From positions 1 through 57,859 of the forward strand of contig RDXM01000090.1 in NCBI GenBank assembly GCA_004292595.1: 57,859 bases of DNA, written 5' to 3'. The position numbers and the translations under genes were made by a program. This DNA comes from Candidatus Kapaibacterium sp. (GTDB taxonomy: Bacteria; Bacteroidota; Ignavibacteria; Kapaibacteriales; UBA4661). Of the stretch, positions 8,337 through 17,732 are shown in pieces (positions within the stretch are counted from its first letter, which is position 1; each line of letters begins with the position of its first letter). The notes below the pieces were generated by a model. That model was given only the letters and a program-made list of their open reading frames with translations. It ran no database searches and was not told the DNA's origin.

Positions 8337-10667
8337 TCAGCGATGATTCTTCGCGGGCGCACGGTGCGCGTCCTTGACAGGCGGGGGCGGTGTTTTTCCT
8401 GAAAGCTCCAATTCATCGGCAATGCGAGGCGCGTCGTACACGGTGCGTAGTGCTTCGATGATATACGCTGGATGCACACAAATACTGCGCCCAGCCGCTT
8501 CGTTATAGGCAAAGCGTCCCGCTAAACTTTCGATATTTCCGTCGAATATCAATCCAACAAATTCGAGCTTTGTGTTCACAAGCGGCGAGCCAGAGTTTCC
8601 GCCAACAATATCGCAATTAGTGATAAAATTCACGGGCGTGGAAAGCGTGAGTTTGTCGCGGCAAGCATTGATGCGCTCTGGCAGAACGAAATCGTTGTTG
8701 GGATCGTCGCCAGCAAAACTTTGTGCGCGGTCGAGCAAGCCGTAGAGCGTTGTGCGGGGCGGCGCAATGCTGCCATTCATGGGATATTTTGCAATTTCAC
8801 CAAAGCTGAGGCGCAGCGTGAAGGTTGCATCGGGATAGGCACTTTTTCCATAGACCGCAAACCGCGCCAATGCTATCTGTTCGAGTGCGGAGGCAAGCGG
8901 GGCTTGGATATTTGCGCGGTTATATTCCTCGCGCTCAAGCCAGAGCGGAACGAGCTTGCGGAGGAAGAGTATCATTGGGTCGGTGGATTTGTCAATCGCT
9001 GTGCGCCCGCCACTGAGCAGGGCTTTGCGAAACGATATATCGGTCAGGCGCGTACCGCGCACCGCTTCTTTGGCAATATCCGCCGGAGTGCGAAGAATGC
9101 TGCCTTCGCCGAGCATCACCTTGACAAGCGGGTCGCCAGCACTGAGTTCGGCAAGAAGAAATTCTAATTCGGCGGTCAGCTTGATTTCTTCATAGTCAAG
9201 GTCGAGCGGTGGCTCGGCAAGGGCTTGAAGGCGGAGTTCGGCAAGATAATTTTTTGCAGCTTCGGTACTTGCAGAAGTATTCGGCAATTTTTTGCTGGAT
9301 GTATTTCCAGAAGCATTTTTGGAAGTATTTCTAGAAGTATTTATCGAAGTATTTTTTGCTTTATTCTCGGCAAGCCTTTCTGCTTCGAGCGTTGCACGAA
9401 TAAGCGCGAAGGTAATATCGGCAAGGGGTGTGGAAAACGTGGCTGTATATTCTTTGAAAACAACGGTTTGCTTCTGCACAATGCGTTCGGCAATATCCCA
9501 CGCATTGCCGTACAATCGCTGAAACTCCGCATCGCTCCGCACTTTCTCGCGCAATTCTTGTTCTGCGCGGCGGCATTTTTCTTCCAACGCTTTTTCTTGC
9601 AAGCCCTGATATTCTCCTACGAGCGATTTTTTTGCATTTTCATAGTTCAAAATATCGTCTAAAGCTCGTCGTTCCTCGTTTTTCCCTCGTGCTGCATAGC
9701 GACGACTTGCCTGAAGCCACATCTCTAGGCGGCGGAGCGAGAACGGATACAGCACATCGCGGTTGAACTGGAACTGCGCAAGCGTATTAAAGCGGTTCGT
9801 TGCGCCTGGATGCCCCGAAACAGCAAGAAGCTCTTTCGCTGTTGCGCCTTGGGTGTTCCATTTCAAAAAGTGTGTGCTATGATAGGGTTTACCATGTTCA
9901 TACACACGAACAAGCGCGAAATCAAGTGCGAAGCGGGGATAGGCAAAGTTATCAAAATCGCCGCCAAAATTTGCGGCTTGCAGCTCTGGCGCAGCAACAA
10001 GGCGCACATCGGTGAAGCGTTTGTAGGTGTAGAGCCAGTATTCGCCGCCAGCATAGAGCGAAACCACCTCAGCGCGAGTATTGGTGCGGCTTGCGGCATC
10101 ATTTTCGAGAGAGCGGATGTATGCTGCTCGTGACTTGTAGAGCGCATCAGCACTCATTCCGGGCTGAGAAATGCGCAGCATCTGCGTTGTGATGTTTTCC
10201 ATGCTCATAAGCACGTCTAATTCCATACCAAGGCATTTCAATTCCTGCGCTCGTTCGCTCGCTGTGAAGCCCTGTTTGACAATATCGCGGGTCGCTGTGG
10301 ACAAGGCTTGCAGGTGGTCCATGACAACGTGATGATTGGTAATGACCAAGCCCTGCGGACTCACAAACGCACCCGAACCGCCACCGCTCGTGAAGCGAAC
10401 ACTCGCCAAACGCAAGGTATCGAGCCATTCTTTGCTTGGCGTAAACCGATATTTCTCAAATAAATGCTTGAGCGGCGGGCTGTCAAAGGTCCACATTCCT
10501 TCGTCGGGATGACTGTGTTTGCTGGATGCACTGCTCCGAAGCGGCACGAGAACAAGCACTGCTGCGGATACGAATACGAATACGATGCACGATGCTTGCT
10601 TTACGAAAAAGCGAAAACATGAAGGAAAGATATTCTGCGCCAAAATGAGGCGATAAAAATGAAACAT
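8337..10667 (-). CDS. S46 family dipeptidyl-peptidase (DPP7/DPP11-like), secreted
   Basis: Periplasmic serine exopeptidase that removes dipeptides from oligopeptide N-termini. The 776-residue precursor has a signal peptide (hydrophobic core about 25-45), the family start HPDEGMWTFDSPPLKHLFEKY cut here to its core DEGMWTFD, the catalytic His in ITNHHV (about 110-114), the catalytic Asp in FALDFALVRVY (about Asp249), and the nucleophile in GGNSGSP (about Ser692). The motif FDGN carries Gly at about 710, the position reported to be Gly in DPP7 and Arg in DPP11, so a DPP7-like preference for hydrophobic P1 residues is likely. A low-complexity NTS-rich linker at about 440-470 interrupts the helical domain and is encoded by a 12-nt repeat. 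It sits between the Xer gene and the PorZ-like gene. Confidence 0.94.
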   Translation of the reverse strand: MFHFYRLILAQNIFPSCFRFFVKQASCIVFVFVSAAVLVLVPLRSSASSKHSHPDEGMWTFDSPPLKHLFEKYRFTPSKEWLDTLRLASVRFTSGGGSGAFVSPQGLVITNHHVVMDHLQALSTATRDIVKQGFTASERAQELKCLGMELDVLMSMENITTQMLRISQPGMSADALYKSRAAYIRSLENDAASRTNTRAEVVSLYAGGEYWLYTYKRFTDVRLVAAPELQAANFGGDFDNFAYPRFALDFALVRVYEHGKPYHSTHFLKWNTQGATAKELLAVSGHPGATNRFNTLAQFQFNRDVLYPFSLRRLEMWLQASRRYAARGKNEERRALDDILNYENAKKSLVGEYQGLQEKALEEKCRRAEQELREKVRSDAEFQRLYGNAWDIAERIVQKQTVVFKEYTATFSTPLADITFALIRATLEAERLAENKAKNTSINTSRNTSKNASGNTSSKKLPNTSASTEAAKNYLAELRLQALAEPPLDLDYEEIKLTAELEFLLAELSAGDPLVKVMLGEGSILRTPADIAKEAVRGTRLTDISFRKALLSGGRTAIDKSTDPMILFLRKLVPLWLEREEYNRANIQAPLASALEQIALARFAVYGKSAYPDATFTLRLSFGEIAKYPMNGSIAPPRTTLYGLLDRAQSFAGDDPNNDFVLPERINACRDKLTLSTPVNFITNCDIVGGNSGSPLVNTKLEFVGLIFDGNIESLAGRFAYNEAAGRSICVHPAYIIEALRTVYDAPRIADELELSGKTPPPPVKDAHRAPAKNHR
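9292..9355 (-). repeat. 12-nt coding repeat in the S46 gene
   Basis: Read on the minus strand, the unit AAATACTTCNNN occurs about five times in a row with small changes and encodes N-T-S-x. The period is a multiple of three, so copy-number change would keep the frame. Confidence 0.75.
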
Positions 10668-10977
10668 CGTTTAATTTTGAGACAAGAAAACAAAAACCAA
10701 GAACACACCGAAGCGCGTTGGAATGAAATATTTGAATAAGCTCAAAAGCTCATAGCATCGGGCTTCCAGAGATATATTCTGATTCTTCAGCACGGATGTG
10801 CTTTTATATGGCATACTCTTTGACAAAACGCTTTGAAGCAAGCAGAAGTAGTTTTTGACTTCGATTTTGACAGCGTACACACTTTCGTTTGTTCGTCTGC
10901 GCTATATTTCATTGGGAAAATTTGTACAAACAAAAGTCTTTGCGCTGCCGTAAAAGATTATTGTTCCTCTGTCGTCT
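10668..10977. other. Intergenic gap with no recognised feature
   Basis: This 310-base gap separates the S46 peptidase start from the stop of the Xer recombinase. A 69-codon minus-strand frame (10671-10880) has no recognisable family and overlaps the likely promoter region. A short palindrome TTTGTACAAA lies near 10920. I see no RNA gene here. Confidence 0.5.
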
Positions 10978-11961
10978 CTAGGAGCGCGGATGGGCTTGTT
11001 TATAGGATTCTTTTAAGCGTTCAATGGAAACGTGCGTGTAGATTTGCGTGGTAGAAAGCGACGCATGACCAAGCATTTGGCTCACGGCATAAATATCCGC
11101 GCCATTGTCCAGTAAGTGCGTCGCAAAGCTGTGGCGAAGCACGTGCGGGCTTTTTTGTGGCGACTCTGTCGTCGAGCGCATTGCCGTATTAACAATGCGA
11201 TAAATTCCTTGCGATGTCATGCGCTTACCTTTTGCGCTCAGAAAGAAAGCATATGCATCATTTGTCTGATGTATCTCGCTGGATAGCTGATAATTACTTG
11301 CATTCGAGTTTTTGTGATAGTATGTGTTACGCACCGCTAACCATGCTTGCATTGCTTCGAGCGCACATTTGCCCACAGGCACAATCCGTTCTTTTTTACC
11401 TTTTCCCAGCACACGCACCGTTCGTTCATAAATGCTGAAATCACGGAGATTTAAGCCCGTTAGCTCGCTCACGCGCAAGCCAGAACTGTAGAGCAGTTCA
11501 GTAATAGCTTTATTGCGAATGCCGTCGGTGGTGCTGAGGTCGAAGGTTTTGAGGGTTTCGCCAACCTCGCTCACCTGCAAAACACTCGGCAGCTTCTTTT
11601 CTTTTTTTGGTGTCGGTATGCCAGAAGCGGGGCTTTTGGGAATAATGTGCTTTTTGACGGCAAATTTACATAATGATTTGACTGCTGCAAGGTATTTCGC
11701 AATCGTGGCATTTTGATGTCCTTTGTCGTGCAACCAGCCCGCGAAAGAACGGACATCCGTCGCGGTAATATTTGCAAGGCAGGGATATTCACCATACAGT
11801 TCAAAAAGATAATCAGCAAAGCGCTCCAGCGCAAAAGAGTAGGTTTCCACTGTTAGAATAGAATACGCTCGTTCGATTTCGCAATATTGCAAAAAAGATT
11901 TCAAAATATCAGCAAAAGTGAAGGAAGGCGGTGGTGTAGATGAAAGTTGCTCTCTTGGCAT
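10978..11961 (-). CDS. Tyrosine recombinase of the XerC/XerD type
   Basis: Site-specific recombinase, most likely resolving chromosome dimers at dif with a partner or alone. The 327 residues contain an N-terminal SAM-like core-binding domain (about 15-105) and a catalytic domain with all active residues: Arg163 (SGLRVSEL), Lys187 (LGKGKKER), His273 and Arg276 (HVLRHSFATHLLD), His299 (LGHASLSTTQIYTH) and Tyr308. The start is supported by an SD-like GAGGA (complement of 11967-11971) six bases upstream. XerC and XerD cannot be told apart by eye. A linker of about 20 residues between the Lys strand and the HxxR motif (NTYYHKNSNASNYQLSSEI) is longer than usual. No transposase or integron features flank it, so a housekeeping Xer is favoured. 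Confidence 0.94.
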   Translation of the reverse strand: MPREQLSSTPPPSFTFADILKSFLQYCEIERAYSILTVETYSFALERFADYLFELYGEYPCLANITATDVRSFAGWLHDKGHQNATIAKYLAAVKSLCKFAVKKHIIPKSPASGIPTPKKEKKLPSVLQVSEVGETLKTFDLSTTDGIRNKAITELLYSSGLRVSELTGLNLRDFSIYERTVRVLGKGKKERIVPVGKCALEAMQAWLAVRNTYYHKNSNASNYQLSSEIHQTNDAYAFFLSAKGKRMTSQGIYRIVNTAMRSTTESPQKSPHVLRHSFATHLLDNGADIYAVSQMLGHASLSTTQIYTHVSIERLKESYKQAHPRS

Positions 11962-12433
11962 AAAATCCTCATTGGTAACATTGTGTAGTAAAATAGGTTA
12001 AAGAAAATAGCTAGGTTTTTCAACATGATGCGCCTAGCCACTTCATAGACAACTTGAACTGCAATTCACACGCCAAAAAAATAAGAGCATAAAAAAAACT
12101 TTTGAAAAAAAGGCGAAGTCTCGTACTTTGCAAGGCAATTTACACTGTACGCTCTAATGCTTGTGGCAGCAACAGAGGCTCAGTTTTTCTTCAAAAACAG
12201 CTATCAACCCAATTACATCAGCTATACATAACATTTTCTCCATGCTTGAAACACATGAAAACACGCCTATTGATAGGTCTTTTGATAGGTTTTTCATCGT
12301 GAAATTGCTTCACGTGGGAGGTGCTACCATTAGCAAAACACTATCTTTATTCATTGATGGAGACGTACTTAGTTCGATATTATCCCATAATATTCTCCTT
12401 TAAGCAAGGAAATACGGACGCACGTTTTTTCAA
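11962..12433. other. Non-coding stretch upstream of ftsQ, left part
   Basis: The full gap between the divergent Xer and ftsQ genes is 746 bases. This left part is AT-rich and holds only short frames without recognisable products. At 12363-12372 is ACGTACTTAG, the complement of the CTAAGTACGT end of the adjacent palindromic element, and may be another end or a remnant. The promoters of both genes must lie in this gap, but I cannot assign them with confidence. Confidence 0.45.
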
Positions 12434-12559
12434 TGATAAGTACGTGACTAAATGTAGTTGAGGATGCTTCGACAGGGCTCAGCATGAGGTCGGAAGCGGT
12501 CTTGACCCTGAGCTTGTCGAAGGGTATAATACAAACTATATTGAGTGACGTACTTAGCA
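12434..12559. repeat. 126-bp palindromic element with 26-bp inverted ends
   Basis: The left end 12434-12459 and the right end 12534-12559 are inverted copies matching at 22 of 26 positions; shared parts are TAAGTACGT and TAGTT. The interior contains CTTCGACAGGGCTCAG (12466 onward) and the complement of CTTCGACAAGCTCAGGG (about 12505-12523), so the whole unit can fold on itself. No coding frame is inside. The form is that of a miniature inverted-repeat element. Confidence 0.82.
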
Positions 12560-12707
12560 CTCTCTAGGTTGCTTGGTTGGTGTTCTGCAATGCTCTAATA
12601 GCAAAAATCTCTATCATTGAGGTTCACGTTGTGGTGAGGTCAGTACGCTGTTGTTTGGTCGTTATCACTTGTCATTGTAGGTTATTATCACTTTTTTATC
12701 TGCTGCT

Positions 12708-13577
12708 ATGGATAGCGTACAAATATTATTTCGTCGGCGTTCTCTCCGCGTGTTGTTTATAGCACTGGTGGCACTGGGCGTAGTTATACTTGCAGCAACA
12801 CGGTGGCAAGCGGCGCGGAGCATTGGGCGGGTAAACGTTGTGGGTACAAGCCTTATTCGTACATCGGAAATTATTGATATTGTCTTGCAAGCCCCGAAAA
12901 ATAACACGTCTGCGTCATCCTCTGGCACACCTTCGCAAACGCTCTCCACTACCTTATCAGGGAAGTTTCAAAAAGCCTACATCAATACCGACGAGATTGC
13001 ACGGCGTGTGGAAAAGCATCCTTTTGTAAAAAGCGCGACTGTGTTTATTGGCGCAAGCGATGCAATTACAGTGGAAGTAGAGGAGCGTGTTCCGATTGCA
13101 TTTGTGATGATGAAAGGGAAGCAGTTTTATCTCGACCACGATGCTCGTATTCTACCATACCGTTTGACGGAAAGTGTATTGGATTTGCCTGTTATTGCTG
13201 CGCTTGGCAGGGCAAAACTTGATTCTACACGCCTTGCAGAAGTTCTCGGTATTTTGCAAGCGGTCGAAGTCTTTGATAAAGAGCAGCCCGAAGCCGAAAA
13301 ACACCGCCAGGCACAGCCTTTATCGCAAATGCTCTCAGAGATAGATGTATTGCCAAACGGTGATTATACCTTGCGTTTAACGAAATACTCTACCCCAATT
13401 CGCTTCGGCAGAGTAGAACACAAAGAAGCCAAAATTGCTCGATTAGCAGCATTTTTGAGCCATTGTGCCGAAAACAAGGTAGAAGTTCACGATTGTAAAT
13501 ATGTAGATGTGCGTTGGGAACACCAAATTGTATTGTTTCCTGCATTGCGGGCAATGGCACATAATGCGCACGAGTAG
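12708..13577 (+). CDS. ftsQ: Cell division protein FtsQ
   Basis: Bitopic inner-membrane divisome protein linking early and late division proteins in the periplasm. The 289 residues show a short basic cytoplasmic start (MDSVQILFRRRSLR), one membrane segment (about 15-32), a POTRA-type stretch (GRVNVVGTSLIRTSEIIDI, then EIARRVEKHPFVKSATVFI), and the FtsQ-type beta domain (VEVEERVPIAFVMMKGKQF, YLDHDARILP). Within the POTRA is a Ser/Thr/Asn-rich insertion (about 65-85) that looks like a local expansion. ftsA follows after 186 bases and then ftsZ, the usual dcw order. murC, murG and ftsW are not next to it in this window. Confidence 0.9.
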   Translation: MDSVQILFRRRSLRVLFIALVALGVVILAATRWQAARSIGRVNVVGTSLIRTSEIIDIVLQAPKNNTSASSSGTPSQTLSTTLSGKFQKAYINTDEIARRVEKHPFVKSATVFIGASDAITVEVEERVPIAFVMMKGKQFYLDHDARILPYRLTESVLDLPVIAALGRAKLDSTRLAEVLGILQAVEVFDKEQPEAEKHRQAQPLSQMLSEIDVLPNGDYTLRLTKYSTPIRFGRVEHKEAKIARLAAFLSHCAENKVEVHDCKYVDVRWEHQIVLFPALRAMAHNAHE

Positions 13578-13763
13578 TATAGCGATGGTAGTATAACAAA
13601 GAATTTGGTGCATAGTGCATCACGCATAATGGTGCGAATATGAATGTGTGCATTGCCCCGAATAGCCGAGTTTTGGTAGCATAGATGCACTGTCTGTGCC
13701 TTCCCAACTACATCCGCCAAGGACTAGCCCAGCCTTTTTTAAGGACACCTTTTTATCAAATAT

Positions 13764-15173
13764 ATGAACGGCATAAATACTATAGTAGCCGCACCAGCAC
13801 TGGCTTCCAAAGGTCGTAATTTTGTTGTTGGGCTAGACATTGGGACAACAAAAATTTGTGCGGTGGTAGCTGAAGCCCACGACGAGGACGGTTCAATGAC
13901 CGTTGTTGGAATTGGCAAGGCACCAAGCGAGGGCTTAAATCGTGGTGTTGTGGTAAATATCGAAAAAACCATCAATGCTATTCGGGAAGCAATTGACCAA
14001 GCGCAACAGCAATCGGGCGTGGCAATCGAAGAAGCTATCGTGGGCATTGCGGGCGACCATATTCAGTCATTTCAAACCACAGGAATTGTTTCGATTTCTA
14101 ATTCAAACCGCGAAATTACACAGCACGATGTCAATCGTCTGCTTGATGAAACACGTAAAATTGCGCTTCCAGCTGACCGCCGTATCTTGCATATTATTCC
14201 CCAAGATTACATTATCGACGGGCAAGATGGTATCAAGGAACCCGTTGGTATGAGTGGAATACGCATGGAGGCTCGTGTACACGTCGTTACGGGTTTAGTG
14301 ACAGCAGCACAGAACATTTACCGTTGCGTAGAGCGTGTTGGCTTGAGTGTCCGCGATATCGTTTTAGAGCCAATAGCCAGCAGTTATTCGGTGCTTGATG
14401 ATGAAGAAAAAGAAATTGGTGTTGCCTTGATTGATATTGGTGGCGGCACAACAGATATTGCCATTTTTGAAGAAGGAATCATCCGGCATACGGCTGTTTT
14501 CGGCATTGCGGGTAGGCAAGTAACCGATGATATTCGCAAAGGTTTGGGTATTTTGGCAAAAGAAGCCGAGCGCGTAAAACGCGAATACGGGCATACTTTC
14601 ATGCGCTCGCTCATGCAAGACGAAGTGTTTATGATTCCAGGTGTTGGCGGACGCAAGCCTCTTGAGTTCACAAAAAGTATGTTGTGCCAAATTGTCCAGC
14701 CCCGTATGGAAGAATTGTTAGAATTTGCTTTTGCGGAAATTCGTCGCTCTGGCTATATTGAGCGTTTGTCAGCAGGCGTGGTGCTGACAGGCGGCGGTTC
14801 GCTTTTGCGCGGTACGGAAGAATTGGCATCGGAAATTTTTGGTTTACCAATTAAAATTGGTATTCCTGTTGGTTGCGGAAGTGAAGGATTGGCTCCAGAA
14901 ATTGAAAACCCGCAATATGCCACAGGTATTGGACTTATTCGTTATGGAGTGCGGCACGGTCAATACTTAACACTGAATGATCTTGTTTCGCCAGATATTG
15001 AGGACAATGATATGGCGGTAACACAAGAACAACCGTTCGCGCAGCAAGATAATTTTGTTAGCTTGGAATCTGCGCAAAATGGAGCCTTGTATGCGCCCGA
15101 TGCGCCCAGCGAGGCTTCCGAACCCAGGATCAATGTACTAGAAAAGATGAAGTCATTCTTTCAGGAATTATAG
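13764..15173 (+). CDS. ftsA: Cell division protein FtsA
   Basis: Actin-like ATPase that tethers FtsZ to the membrane at mid-cell. The 469-residue protein has the phosphate-1 motif GLDIGTTKICAVVAE (about 24-38), the SHS2/1C domain with IVGIAGDHIQS, phosphate-2 DIGGGTTDIAIFEEG (about 222-236) and the adenosine motif GVVLTGGGSLLRGTEELA (about 341-358). The C-terminal INVLEKMKSFFQEL is the amphipathic membrane-targeting helix expected for FtsA. The acidic linker before it (about 400-450) is variable, as in other FtsA proteins. The preceding 186-base gap and the following 341-base gap are both larger than usual for this operon, and the latter contains a palindromic element. Confidence 0.97.
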   Translation: MNGINTIVAAPALASKGRNFVVGLDIGTTKICAVVAEAHDEDGSMTVVGIGKAPSEGLNRGVVVNIEKTINAIREAIDQAQQQSGVAIEEAIVGIAGDHIQSFQTTGIVSISNSNREITQHDVNRLLDETRKIALPADRRILHIIPQDYIIDGQDGIKEPVGMSGIRMEARVHVVTGLVTAAQNIYRCVERVGLSVRDIVLEPIASSYSVLDDEEKEIGVALIDIGGGTTDIAIFEEGIIRHTAVFGIAGRQVTDDIRKGLGILAKEAERVKREYGHTFMRSLMQDEVFMIPGVGGRKPLEFTKSMLCQIVQPRMEELLEFAFAEIRRSGYIERLSAGVVLTGGGSLLRGTEELASEIFGLPIKIGIPVGCGSEGLAPEIENPQYATGIGLIRYGVRHGQYLTLNDLVSPDIEDNDMAVTQEQPFAQQDNFVSLESAQNGALYAPDAPSEASEPRINVLEKMKSFFQEL

Positions 15174-15220
15174 TGTTGAGCAAGTTGAGCAAACTGTATG
15201 CCTATCAGAGCAACACCGTA

Positions 15221-15351
15221 CGTACTACATTGTTTAAGAGAATTTTATAGCTAGAGTTGTAGTCCACCTCAGAGGTGGACTACAACTGCGACACTTACAA
15301 CAACGTCATAACAAGATGAAACTATAAAAATCAACGAAACAATGTAGTACG
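15221..15351. repeat. Palindromic element between ftsA and ftsZ
   Basis: The ends are a perfect 15-bp inverted pair (CGTACTACATTGTTT at 15221-15235, complement at 15337-15351), extending as imperfect 30-nt arms to 15250 and from 15322. Inside is a perfect 31-nt palindrome at 15256-15286 (GTTGTAGTCCACCTC, one A, then its complement). No T-run follows the inner hairpin, so a classical terminator is not indicated. Confidence 0.85.
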
Positions 15352-15502
15352 CATCAAATACGATGAGACTATAAGACTATGCATCGGCTCAACAGGAAGG
15401 CAATGCGGATATGCTCGTAGTTAGGCAATCAATAAGCCGTTAAATTATCTGCTCTTCACCACACTGACAAGCAAAAATCGTAACATAACTTTATCACACT
15501 TC

Positions 15503-15507
15503 GAGGA
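15503..15507 (+). promoter_or_regulatory. Ribosome binding site deciding the ftsZ GTG start
   Basis: GAGGA ends seven bases before the GTG at 15515. The next ATG (15524) would be 16 bases away, which is too far, so the GTG start is preferred. Confidence 0.65.
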
Positions 15508-15514
15508 TACCGTA

Positions 15515-16843
15515 GTGATTGAAATGGAATCAAACATCATACAAGGCGCACGTATTTGCGTGGTCGGCGTTGGCGGGGGTGGTGGAAATGCCGTCAATAG
15601 CATGATTGCCAAGGGATTATCTGGCGTGGAATTTATTGCCGCGAATACGGATATTCAGTCTCTTCAAAATAATCTTGCCCCATTAAAAATTCAGCTCGGT
15701 AAAGCCTCTACACGCGGTTTGGGAGCAGGTGCAGACCCGACAACAGGTCATAAAGCTGTTGAGGAAAGCTCGGAAGAAATTCGACAAGCACTTGCAGGCG
15801 CAGATATGGTTTTTGTTACAGCAGGAATGGGCGGTGGCACGGGTACAGGTGCAGCTCCAGTAGTCGCAAAAATTGCGCGGGATTTAGGTGCGCTTGTTGT
15901 TGGTATTGTTACCAAGCCGTTTAAGTGGGAAGCTGGCAAACGCTCCCAAGTAGCCGAGCGTGGCGTAGAGGAATTGCGCAAAAACGTGGATGCACTGATT
16001 GTGATTCCAAATCAGCGCCTTATGGCGATCATTGACAAACACACTTCCTTCCGCGATGCTTTTTTGCGCGTGGATGATGTGCTGTACAACGCCACACGAG
16101 GCATTTCCGATATTATTTCTGGCGTGGGCTATATCAATGTGGACTTCGCTGATGTCCGCACTATCATGCGCAATACTGGCGACGCGCTCATGGGAACGGG
16201 CTTTGCCAAAGGCGAGCATCGTGCTATCGAAGCCGCGCAAAATGCCATCTCTTCGCCACTTTTGGAGGGATTGTCCATCAAGGGTGCGCAAGGCGTTCTC
16301 GTGAATATTACCGCCAGCCCCGATGTAACTATGTTTGAAGTCGGCGATGCTGTTTCGACCATCGAACAATCAACCGGCAATGATGTCAATTTGATTCACG
16401 GCGTAGTTTTTGACGAAACAATGGGCGAAACCCTCATGGTAACAGTCGTAGCGACGGGTTTTAATGAAACGTCCAAAGCTATTCATCTCCATGAGTTTCA
16501 CTCAGTGCCAGCAAGCATGGCAGAACAAGGTATGGTAGAAAGAGCCGCACAAAAAGCACCCGCTCCTGCTCCCATCCCTGAAGTTGCGCCACCGCCACAG
16601 CAGCGTCCAATCATAGTGCCGCCACCAGAACCGCGCCATATCCCCTCGCGCAGTCCAAGTGGCATCGCTGAATTGCAAAAATATGACGAACCAGCCTACG
16701 CACGACGGAATAATGCCGCAAGTAACGGCTTTAGCAATGGCGTAAAAATCAATCGCTTCGCGGAAAACGACCCCACGCAGTATGACGAACAAAATACCGA
16801 ATCCATCAACAAACCCGCTTTCCTTCGTCGTATTATGGATTAA
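15515..16843 (+). CDS. ftsZ: Cell division protein FtsZ
   Basis: Tubulin-like GTPase that forms the division ring. In the 442-residue product the N-terminal [16 protein letters not shown] binds nucleotide, the tubulin signature GGGTGTG lies at 106-112, NQRLMAIID follows, and the T7 synergy loop NVDFADVRT (about 208) supplies the acidic residues for GTP hydrolysis. The C-terminal peptide [10 protein letters not shown] is the conserved tail that binds FtsA and other partners. It is preceded by a Pro-rich linker (about 350-420). The start is GTG, supported by a GAGGA seven bases upstream. A strong hairpin with a T-run directly follows the gene, so ftsZ is probably the last gene of the ftsQAZ unit. 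Confidence 0.98.
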   Translation: MIEMESNIIQGARICVVGVGGGGGNAVNSMIAKGLSGVEFIAANTDIQSLQNNLAPLKIQLGKASTRGLGAGADPTTGHKAVEESSEEIRQALAGADMVFVTAGMGGGTGTGAAPVVAKIARDLGALVVGIVTKPFKWEAGKRSQVAERGVEELRKNVDALIVIPNQRLMAIIDKHTSFRDAFLRVDDVLYNATRGISDIISGVGYINVDFADVRTIMRNTGDALMGTGFAKGEHRAIEAAQNAISSPLLEGLSIKGAQGVLVNITASPDVTMFEVGDAVSTIEQSTGNDVNLIHGVVFDETMGETLMVTVVATGFNETSKAIHLHEFHSVPASMAEQGMVERAAQKAPAPAPIPEVAPPPQQRPIIVPPPEPRHIPSRSPSGIAELQKYDEPAYARRNNAASNGFSNGVKINRFAENDPTQYDEQNTESINKPAFLRRIMD

Positions 16844-16871
16844 ACAAACTACGTGAACGACAATATCAACA

Positions 16872-16925
16872 AAAAAAGTCGCGCTCAGAATACTTGCAAT
16901 CAAAGTATCTCGGCGCGACTTTTTT
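16872..16925. terminator. Bidirectional rho-independent terminator after ftsZ
   Basis: A 13-bp stem AAAAAAGTCGCGC (16872-16884) pairs with GCGCGACTTTTTT (16913-16925), with a second inner stem AATACTT/AAGTATT-like near the loop. A-run and T-run on either side suit both ftsZ and the convergent gene at 16965. Confidence 0.85.
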
Positions 16926-16964
16926 GTGTCAATACAGGCATCATTGGCAAAGAGTCTTTCGGTT

Positions 16965-17732
16965 CTATTCTTTCAAATCATCAAATTCGCAATACAAACT
17001 TTGTGCAATGCGCACAGGCAGCGTTCCCTTTTTTGCTTGCGCCAAAACGGAATCATTGTCCGCAAGCGGCGTATTTGCTCGCTTGGGAAGCATGAGAGCG
17101 GCGAATAGATTTTTTGCGAGAAGCTGCGCAAGTGCAGAGGAATTTTGCACTGAGCAGATTTGGTCGAAGTCAGGCTTTGCCGAAATAGTATGAGCCACAA
17201 AGGCTTCTTTTGCTGTCCCGAAAACGAAATACTCCGATGTTGCAGCGCGTTTTTGCTGCGGGTCAAACTTCCGAACATGAAGAATGGTGCGGATTTCAAC
17301 CACAACATTTTCCGCAATTTTTGTTCCACCGCGCTCAAAATGCCCGCGATACAACTGCACCTTGAACGGGCGCGGATGCCGCATCATTTCTGGCAATACG
17401 AATACTTCTGGCTCAATCGTATAGACACGCTCATTCGGAAATTGCTGGCGTGAAGCCTTGTACAGCGCATGAACGCTCTCTGGCAAGGCAAGGCGCAACA
17501 ACACTTGATAGTCGTGTGGCGAGTGAAACATTGGCAAATGCGAGGCGTAGATGTTCGCGTCGGCAGTTCCGCCAAAGAGCAACATTCCGTGCGTGGAGGG
17601 CTTGTCGGAGACTGTTACGCCTGTGTGATGCTGTGCAATGCCTGTAAGCGGCACATTTACGAGCAAGGCAAGTAACAATGCACTTTTGCGCCACTTTGAG
17701 AAAGATATACTTTTCAAGAAACAAGCATTCAT
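16965..17732 (-). CDS. Secreted protein of unknown function
   Basis: I do not recognise this family. The 255-residue product has a signal peptide (MNACFLKSISFSKWRKSALL then a hydrophobic core ending near TGIAQHH), so it is likely periplasmic or outer-membrane associated. The mature part has alternating strands such as YQVLLRLALP, FKVQLYRGHF and VVVEIRTILHV, and no cysteine pattern or catalytic motif that I can name. The start is the ATG at 17732, which overlaps the upstream stop as TGATG; a TTG one codon earlier is also open. The overlap indicates translational coupling with the small membrane protein and probably the GH3 enzyme upstream. Confidence 0.8.
   Translation of the reverse strand: MNACFLKSISFSKWRKSALLLALLVNVPLTGIAQHHTGVTVSDKPSTHGMLLFGGTADANIYASHLPMFHSPHDYQVLLRLALPESVHALYKASRQQFPNERVYTIEPEVFVLPEMMRHPRPFKVQLYRGHFERGGTKIAENVVVEIRTILHVRKFDPQQKRAATSEYFVFGTAKEAFVAHTISAKPDFDQICSVQNSSALAQLLAKNLFAALMLPKRANTPLADNDSVLAQAKKGTLPVRIAQSLYCEFDDLKE

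Noticed and set aside
12102-12302. 66-codon plus-strand frame upstream of ftsQ
   Set aside because: No ribosome binding site, no family resemblance and low-complexity ending; treated as non-coding.
10978-12559. Xer gene plus adjacent palindrome as an integrative element
   Set aside because: The recombinase has all hallmarks of housekeeping Xer, there are no cargo genes, and the palindrome ends do not bracket it.
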